This document shows, piece after piece, positions 13,772 through 18,171 of a stretch of DNA of 18,171 nt. The notes below the pieces were generated by a model, which worked only from the letters and a program-made list of their open reading frames with translations, ran no database searches and had not been told where the DNA came from. The position numbers and the translations under genes are program-made. The number at the start of each line of letters is the position of its first letter. Position 1 is the stretch's first letter. This DNA comes from an uncultured Oscillibacter sp. (GTDB lineage: Bacteria > Bacillota > Clostridia > Oscillospirales > Oscillospiraceae), in the NCBI GenBank assembly GCA_910585165.1, contig CAJUBX010000045.1:1-18171 (forward strand), in the 5' to 3' direction.

Positions 13772-15037
13772 TCAATTCCAGATTTGGAAATTCCGTTCCA
13801 GCGTTCCGTCCTCCGCCAGCTCCAGCAGGCCAAGCTCCAGCTTCCACCGGAGCACCCGCAGGCAGGCCGCGTCGACAACGCTCTCCTCCAGCGTCCCGTC
13901 CTTCACGGCCTGGATGACCCTTGGTATCTGGGTGCGGTAATCCCCGGTCACCACCAGATCGTTCCCGGCCTGGAGGGCCAGCACCGCCGCGTTTCCCTCC
14001 GCCGCATACGCCTTCACCGCGTCCATGGCCAAATCGTCGGTCATGACCACGCCGTCAAAGCCCAGGTCCTCCCGGAGGATGCGGTGGACCTCCGGCGAGA
14101 GGGAGGCGGGGAGGTCCGGGTCCATGCACGTCACGATATTGTGGCTCACCAGCACGGCGGGCCGGGGCAGCAGCTCTTTTTTGCCGATGACCTCCTGGAA
14201 GGGGAGAAAGTCCCGCTCCAGGAAGGTCTCCATAGGCCGGTCGTCCACGGCGATTCCGGTGTGGGTGTCCTTGTTGTTCCCGTAACCGGGGAAGTGCTTC
14301 AAGACGCTTCCCAGGCCGTACAGGGACTGGCAGACCACCATTTTGGAGGCGTAGAGGGCCGCGTCCTGGGCGTTCCCTCCCGTAGTCCGGTCATAGATGA
14401 AGTCCGAGGGGTCCTCCGACACGTCCGCCACCGGGGCCAGGTTCACGTTGAAGCCCAGGCGCTTGAGGAGCAGGGCCCGCTCCTCCGCCTCCGCCTCCAG
14501 GGCAAGCCGCCCCTCCTCGCCGCTTCGCCAGAGCCTGCCGGGGGCGGAGAATTTTTTGCTCCGCAGATGGGGGTTGGAGCTGACCCGGACCACCGTGCCC
14601 CCCTCCTCGTCCACGCCGATGAGCAGGGGGATGCTCTGCGCCGCCTCCTGATAGGACCGGATCGTCTGAATAAGACCGCCGGCGGTTTTGTCCTTCGTGT
14701 CCCGGCCAAAGAGGATATAGCCCCCCAGATGGTAGGCGATCACATCCTCCACGGCGTTTTCCGCCGGAACCCGGACGAAAAAGAGCTGGCCCGCCTTCTC
14801 CGCCAGGGTCATGTCCTCCAAAAGGGCTTTCAGGGCGGCCTCTTCCGCCGCCGTTCGGGGGTCTTCCGCTTCCTCGGGGGGCTGGGGTTCCTCCGGTTCG
14901 CCGGGCTCCCCCGAGGGCTCCGGCGGGGCTTCCTGGGGAATGTCAGGCTCTTCCGGCGGCGGGGGAATCATCTCCCCGCCGCAGGCGGAAAGCAGGAGCA
15001 GGCAAAGCAAAAGCGCAAGAATCCGTCTCTTTCTCAT
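13772..15037 (-). CDS. nagZ: Beta-N-acetylhexosaminidase, GH3 (NagZ-type lipoprotein)
   Basis: Removes terminal N-acetylglucosamine from cell-wall muropeptides. The 421-residue protein begins with a lipoprotein signal MRKRRILALLLCLLLLSAC; Cys19 is the predicted lipidated residue, so the enzyme is anchored outside the membrane. A Pro/Glu-rich linker follows (about residues 24-62), then the GH3 domain: TLAEKAGQLFFV, GGYILFGRDT, LIGVDEEGGTVVRV, the KHFPGYGNNKDTHTG block that carries the NagZ Asp-x-His catalytic dyad (His of the usual PGHG is Tyr here, but DTH is kept), and GVVMTDDLAM containing the nucleophile Asp. The start ATG overlaps the nadE stop (ATGA), so translation is coupled; longer frames upstream lie inside nadE. 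Confidence 0.93.
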   Translation of the reverse strand: MRKRRILALLLCLLLLSACGGEMIPPPPEEPDIPQEAPPEPSGEPGEPEEPQPPEEAEDPRTAAEEAALKALLEDMTLAEKAGQLFFVRVPAENAVEDVIAYHLGGYILFGRDTKDKTAGGLIQTIRSYQEAAQSIPLLIGVDEEGGTVVRVSSNPHLRSKKFSAPGRLWRSGEEGRLALEAEAEERALLLKRLGFNVNLAPVADVSEDPSDFIYDRTTGGNAQDAALYASKMVVCQSLYGLGSVLKHFPGYGNNKDTHTGIAVDDRPMETFLERDFLPFQEVIGKKELLPRPAVLVSHNIVTCMDPDLPASLSPEVHRILREDLGFDGVVMTDDLAMDAVKAYAAEGNAAVLALQAGNDLVVTGDYRTQIPRVIQAVKDGTLEESVVDAACLRVLRWKLELGLLELAEDGTLERNFQIWN

Positions 15038-16947
15038 TGCAGGCTCTCCGCCTCCGCCAGCCACAGCGCCGCCTGGGCGTCCGACGGCATTCTCCAATCC
15101 CCCCGGGGGGACAGGGACACGGTGCCGATCTTCGGCCCGTCCGGCAGGCAGTCCCGCTTGAACTGCTGGGTGAAGAAGCGGCGGTAGAAGGATTTCAGCC
15201 ACTTCAAAAGGACCTCCCGGCTGTACTTCCGCCCCAGGGCGTGCTGGGCCAGGCGGAAGACCTTCCCCGGGGCGAAGCCCCAGCGGACGATATAGTACAA
15301 GAAAAAGTCGTGGAGCTCATAGGGGCCCACCAGGTCCTCCGTCCGCTGGGAAATCTCTCCCTTTACGGCGGGCAGCAGCTCCGGCGAGACGGGAGTGTCC
15401 AGAATGTCCTCCAGCACGTCATGGAGCTCCGGCTCCTCCCCGTCCCGGGAGAGGTAGCCCACCAGGTGCCGCACCAGGGTCTTGGGGATGGAGGCATTGA
15501 CCCCGTACATACTCATGTGGTCGCCGTTGTAGGTGCACCAGCCCAGGGCCAGCTCGCTGAGGTCCCCGGTGCCCACCACCAGCCCGCCGCCGGCGTTGGC
15601 AATGTCCATCAGCACCTGGGTCCGCTCCCGGGCCTGGGCGTTTTCATAGGTGACGGAGTGGTCCTCCGGGTCGTGGCCGATGTCCCGGAAGTGGCTGCGG
15701 ACAGACTGGGAGACGTCCACCGTCCGCAGGGAGGCCCCCATCTTCTCCGCCAGGATGACGGCGTTGTTTTTCGTCCGGTCCGTCGTCCCGAAGCAGGGCA
15801 TGGTCACCGCCACGATGTCCGTCATGGGCCTGTCCAGCAGCTTCATGGCAAGGCCGGTGATCAGCACCGCCAGCGTGGAGTCCAGCCCGCCGGAAAGGCC
15901 CACCACGGCGCACTTCGCCCCGGTGTGCTCCAGCCGCTGCTTGAGGCCCAGGGAGGCCAGAAGCAGAATCTCCCGGCAGCGCTGGTCCCGGTCCTCCTTC
16001 CCCTCGGGGACAAAGGGCATGGGGGAGACATGGCGGGTGAGCTTCGTCTTTCCCTCCGTCAGGGTGAAGGTCTCCTCACAGCCGTCGTTTCCCGTTCCCT
16101 CTCCCAGAGACTGGGTCCGGCGGCGCTCATAGCCCAGGCGCTGCACGTCGATTTCGGAAACCAGCAGCCCGCCCTCAAACCGGCGCTCCGCCAAAAGGGT
16201 CCCGTTCTCCGCGATGAGCTGGTGGGCGCCGAAGACCAGATCAGCGGTAGACTCTCCCGCCCCGGCGCTGGCGTAGACATAGCCGCAGAGGAGCTTGGCG
16301 CTCTGAGTGGTCACCAGCTGGCGGCGGTAGGCGTCCTTGCCCACAAGGTCGTTGCTGGCGGAGAGGTTGCAGATAATGGTGGCTCCGTCCTTGGCCATCT
16401 GAACCGAGGGGGAGTCCGGGGACCAGAGGTCCTCACAGACCTCAAAGCCCAGAACCAGGCCGGGGACATTCTCACAGCGGAAGACCTGTCCCGCCCCGAA
16501 GGTCACAAACTCCTGTCCCAGCAGGGGGAGGCTCTCCGGCTCCGCCGGGGCGGGGGCGAACCAGCGCTTTTCGTAAAACTCACCGTAGTTGGGAAGATGG
16601 GTTTTGGGAACCACTCCCAGAATTTTTCCCTTTTGTATCACAACGGCGCAGTTATACAGCTTGTTGTTTACCCGCAGGGGCATGCCCACCGCCGTTACCA
16701 CCTCCAGATTCCTTGTGGCGGCCAGGACGGTTTTCAAAGCCTCCTCCGCCTCCCGGAGGAGGGCCTCCTGGTAAAAGAGGTCGCCGCAGGTGTAGCCCGT
16801 CAATCCCAGCTCCGGCAGGACCAGGACCTTCACCCCGGCCTTCTCGGCGGAGCGCATCAGCTGAAAGGTCTGCTCGGCGTTATAGGCGCAGTCCGCCAGG
16901 CGCAGCTTCGGCGCGCCGCAGGCTACGCAGATGAATCCATCCTTCAT
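15034..16947 (-). CDS. nadE: Glutamine-dependent NAD+ synthetase
   Basis: Last step of NAD biosynthesis: deamido-NAD + ATP + glutamine gives NAD+. The 637-residue two-domain form has an N-terminal CN-hydrolase glutaminase with the Glu46 (LPELGLTGY), Lys115 (PKTHLPNYGEF) and Cys171 (GFEVCEDLW) triad, and a C-terminal NAD synthase domain with the P-loop VGLSGGLDSTLAVL near residue 350 and the GTGDLSELALGWCTYNGDH block. The start is MKDGFICVACGAPKLR (ATG at plus-strand 16945-16947), which has GGGAGG 8 bases upstream; the open frame extends a further 22 codons (to 17013) across the promoter and is not used. It is the first gene of the minus-strand operon nadE-nagZ-alaX-DUF6881-like. Confidence 0.96.
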   Translation of the reverse strand: MKDGFICVACGAPKLRLADCAYNAEQTFQLMRSAEKAGVKVLVLPELGLTGYTCGDLFYQEALLREAEEALKTVLAATRNLEVVTAVGMPLRVNNKLYNCAVVIQKGKILGVVPKTHLPNYGEFYEKRWFAPAPAEPESLPLLGQEFVTFGAGQVFRCENVPGLVLGFEVCEDLWSPDSPSVQMAKDGATIICNLSASNDLVGKDAYRRQLVTTQSAKLLCGYVYASAGAGESTADLVFGAHQLIAENGTLLAERRFEGGLLVSEIDVQRLGYERRRTQSLGEGTGNDGCEETFTLTEGKTKLTRHVSPMPFVPEGKEDRDQRCREILLLASLGLKQRLEHTGAKCAVVGLSGGLDSTLAVLITGLAMKLLDRPMTDIVAVTMPCFGTTDRTKNNAVILAEKMGASLRTVDVSQSVRSHFRDIGHDPEDHSVTYENAQARERTQVLMDIANAGGGLVVGTGDLSELALGWCTYNGDHMSMYGVNASIPKTLVRHLVGYLSRDGEEPELHDVLEDILDTPVSPELLPAVKGEISQRTEDLVGPYELHDFFLYYIVRWGFAPGKVFRLAQHALGRKYSREVLLKWLKSFYRRFFTQQFKRDCLPDGPKIGTVSLSPRGDWRMPSDAQAALWLAEAESLQ

Positions 16948-16984
16948 GTTCCAAGCCTCCCGTATGGAAATTTTGAATGGTTCT

Positions 16985-17013
16985 ATTCTATACTGTTTGT
17001 CCGGGTTTATCAA
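16985..17013 (-). promoter_or_regulatory. Promoter of the nadE operon
   Basis: On the minus strand TTGATA (plus-strand 17008-17013) and TAGAAT (16985-16990) are 17 bases apart, with the nadE ribosome binding site 20-30 bases further on. No operator is obvious. Confidence 0.75.
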
Positions 17014-17027
17014 GGGGGGATAACAAA

Positions 17028-17049
17028 CGGGACGGCTTCCGCCGTCCCG
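17028..17049 (-). terminator. Hairpin terminating the truncated minus-strand gene
   Basis: CGGGACGGC and GCCGTCCCG form a perfect 9-bp stem with a TTCC loop (as read on plus). On the minus strand it is followed by TTTGTTAT, a weak T-tract. It lies 10 bases after the stop of the gene remnant at 17060 and just upstream of the nadE promoter. Confidence 0.65.
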
Positions 17050-17059
17050 CCGCTGTATC

Positions 17060-17323
17060 TTATCTGCCCTTGGAGGAAAACAAATCCGCCGTCAGCAGGC
17101 CCTTCACCAGATTGGACACCCGCCCGCAGGCCGCCGCCTGGTCATAGATCGGGGAGAGGCCCGGATATTTGGGGGTCCCGTCGAGATTCCGCTCCCGGGA
17201 CAGCTCCGCCCCCCACTTGTTCAGGGAGAAGGCCCACTGGTCCAGGTGCTCCAGGGGATTCTGGGGCCAGCTGTCCGAGCTGTATCCCTTGTTCAGTAAC
17301 GCTCCTTGTTGAACCGTACTCCT
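17060..17323 (-). pseudogene. 5'-truncated gene remnant, C-terminal fragment of unknown protein
   Basis: On the minus strand the frame is open for 87 codons, with a stop upstream at 17324-17326 and TAA at 17060-17062, but has no ATG, GTG or TTG start. The translation looks like real protein: LNKGYSSDSWPQNPLEHLD, then QWAFSLNKWGAELSRERN, LDGTPKYPGLSPIYDQ, and ends VSNLVKGLLTADLFSSKGR. Its GC-rich codon use matches core genes of this genome, and a terminator hairpin follows it. I do not recognise the family. The homologous-looking part begins near 17300, exactly where composition shifts to A/T-rich sequence that continues to the VanZ gene, so the N-terminal part of the gene was probably lost by deletion or replacement. 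Confidence 0.6.
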
Positions 17324-17396
17324 TTACTGTTTGAATTTGTATTCCTTTACATGATTTTTATCGGCACGGAAATCACTTTCAATAAGACCGCATACG

Positions 17397-17425
17397 AAAA
17401 ACGGGCCGCCGGAGCGGTCCGTTTT
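17397..17425. terminator. Intrinsic terminator, best read on the minus strand
   Basis: AAACGGGCCGC, loop CGGA, GCGGTCCGTTTT: an 11-bp stem with one G-U or A-C mismatch depending on strand. It has a T-run on the plus strand and, on the minus strand, five T (plus-strand A 17397-17401). It probably ends the VanZ-family transcript arriving from 17549. Confidence 0.75.
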
Positions 17426-17548
17426 CCGTGTGTGTTTATTTTAGGAGGGAGAAAACGCATCGGGCTGGGAGTACCCTTTGCTGATTTTTACTCTACCCGA
17501 AGGTTTTTGCAAAATTATGAGGTGGGTGTAAACAGTTTGTGAATCATT

Positions 17549-18085
17549 TCATTTTGGCAACGAGTGTTTTTCAAATAATGCCATCCTCTTCCATAATACC
17601 CAGCCCAGAAAGGCACCGGCAGTATTCATCCCTATATCCTTGACATCGAAATTCCGCCCTACAACAAATTGAATGGATTCAATCAGTGCCGAAAGACAAA
17701 ATCCCGATAAAAGGGCGGTTGGAAACCGCATCCCGTTCCAACACAGAGGGCTCAGCAGCCCAAAGGGAATAAACAGTATTATGTTTCCTATACGTTCAAC
17801 AATTTCTTGAAAGGAATTTCCATTGTCAAAAAAGGCGAAGCTTACATCACCGTCAAACCAAGCAACGGCAGGTATAGGCCACCCATGGAACAGACAAACC
17901 CATACGCGATCCAGGTCTAAAGTGGCCGTAAATAATACTGCAAAATATGCAATAAGCATACAGCGCCAATATTTCAGACTGTTCTTTCCCCCAGATTTCC
18001 GTGATTCAAGATAGCAGTATCCATGATAAATCATGAGAAAAAGGCATACCGTAGGAAGTGACCAGAGGAGTTTTTTAAGTACCAT
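17549..18085 (-). CDS. VanZ-family membrane protein
   Basis: 178 residues with about four or five hydrophobic segments. The VanZ hallmarks are GNIILFIPFGLLSPL and, after the third hydrophobic stretch, ALIESIQFVVGRNFDVKDIGMNTAGAFLGWVLW; in VanZ proteins this D-x-x-D/N-x-x-G block is the most conserved part. VanZ of Enterococcus gives low-level teicoplanin resistance, but most homologues have no proven role. Codon use is A/T-rich compared with the nadE operon, and the gene sits next to a broken gene remnant, suggesting acquired DNA. The upstream ribosome binding site is weak (TTGAG); the ATG at plus-strand 18083-18085 is the only good start. No resistance operon is visible in the window. Confidence 0.85.
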   Translation of the reverse strand: MVLKKLLWSLPTVCLFLMIYHGYCYLESRKSGGKNSLKYWRCMLIAYFAVLFTATLDLDRVWVCLFHGWPIPAVAWFDGDVSFAFFDNGNSFQEIVERIGNIILFIPFGLLSPLCWNGMRFPTALLSGFCLSALIESIQFVVGRNFDVKDIGMNTAGAFLGWVLWKRMALFEKHSLPK

Positions 18086-18171
18086 ATCTCAACGTGGATA
18101 ATCAGGGATAACTAACAGACCCCGGCCTCACTTAAAGAAACGAAAGCAGCCCCGCCCTATAATACACCGAC
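18086..18171 (-). other. Short region upstream of the VanZ-family gene
   Basis: Presumably holds the promoter of the VanZ-family gene, but no convincing -35/-10 pair for the minus strand is complete within the window. A TATAAT reads on the plus strand at 18158-18163 without a matching -35. Confidence 0.3.

Noticed and set aside
14880..14970. Pro/Glu-rich repetitive stretch considered as a possible repeat array
   Set aside because: It encodes the low-complexity linker after the lipidated Cys of the NagZ-type lipoprotein, which is common for surface lipoproteins and is not a separate DNA repeat.
17306..17542. Plus-strand frame of 78 codons near the VanZ gene
   Set aside because: It starts at a TTG without a convincing ribosome binding site, crosses an intrinsic terminator at 17397-17425, and the translation shows no family pattern.
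18158..18163. TATAAT on the plus strand near the window end
   Set aside because: No acceptable -35 lies 16-18 bases upstream and no plus-strand gene is visible in the remaining bases.

Overview
The window looks like chromosomal DNA from a GC-rich member of the Clostridia, probably Oscillospiraceae or a close relative (Flavonifractor-like). This is inferred from two T-box leaders upstream of aminoacyl-tRNA synthetase genes, strong AGGAGG-type ribosome binding sites, single-chain GlyRS, a hisS/aspS pair, and genes of these families. No taxonomic search could be run. Most of the window is ordinary core genome with high G+C. A few short stretches are visibly richer in A/T and look recently acquired or decayed: the small gene near 4.1-4.4 kb, the spacer before aspS, and the last 0.8 kb.

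Layout. Plus strand, 1-3339: the 3' part of serS (a variant SerRS), mscL, rsmG (start overlapping the mscL stop), then a MinD-type ATPase and a methylglyoxal-synthase-fold protein. The MinD/MgsA pair recalls the clostridial min-rodA-mgsA neighbourhood, but the MinD lacks its membrane-targeting tail and the MgsA lacks the catalytic Asp. Plus strand, 3469-8449: a complete T-box leader that reads as Asp-specific (GAC specifier, UGGC pairing to a G discriminator), then almost 1 kb of non-core DNA with a small membrane-protein gene on its own promoter, then hisS, a one-TM hypothetical gene and aspS. The T-box fits hisS-aspS regulation but has been separated from the operon. Plus strand, 8486-12228: a Gly T-box (GGC specifier, UGGA) directly controlling glyS, then an LTA-synthase-like membrane sulfatase, ending at a bidirectional terminator.

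Minus strand, 17013 down to 12235: an operon nadE - nagZ (lipoprotein GH3) - alaX (Ala-tRNA editing) - DUF6881-like gene, convergent with the plus-strand block. Further right lie a 5'-truncated gene remnant and a VanZ-family gene, both minus strand.

The common theme is translation quality and charging (SerRS, HisRS, AspRS, GlyRS, AlaX, RsmG), with two T-boxes sensing uncharged tRNA-Asp and tRNA-Gly. Cell-envelope functions are interleaved (MscL, LtaS-like, NagZ, VanZ). I see no CRISPR array, rRNA, tRNA, transposase or phage gene. The best candidates for something new are the displaced Asp T-box and the active-site-altered MgsA paired with a tail-less MinD.
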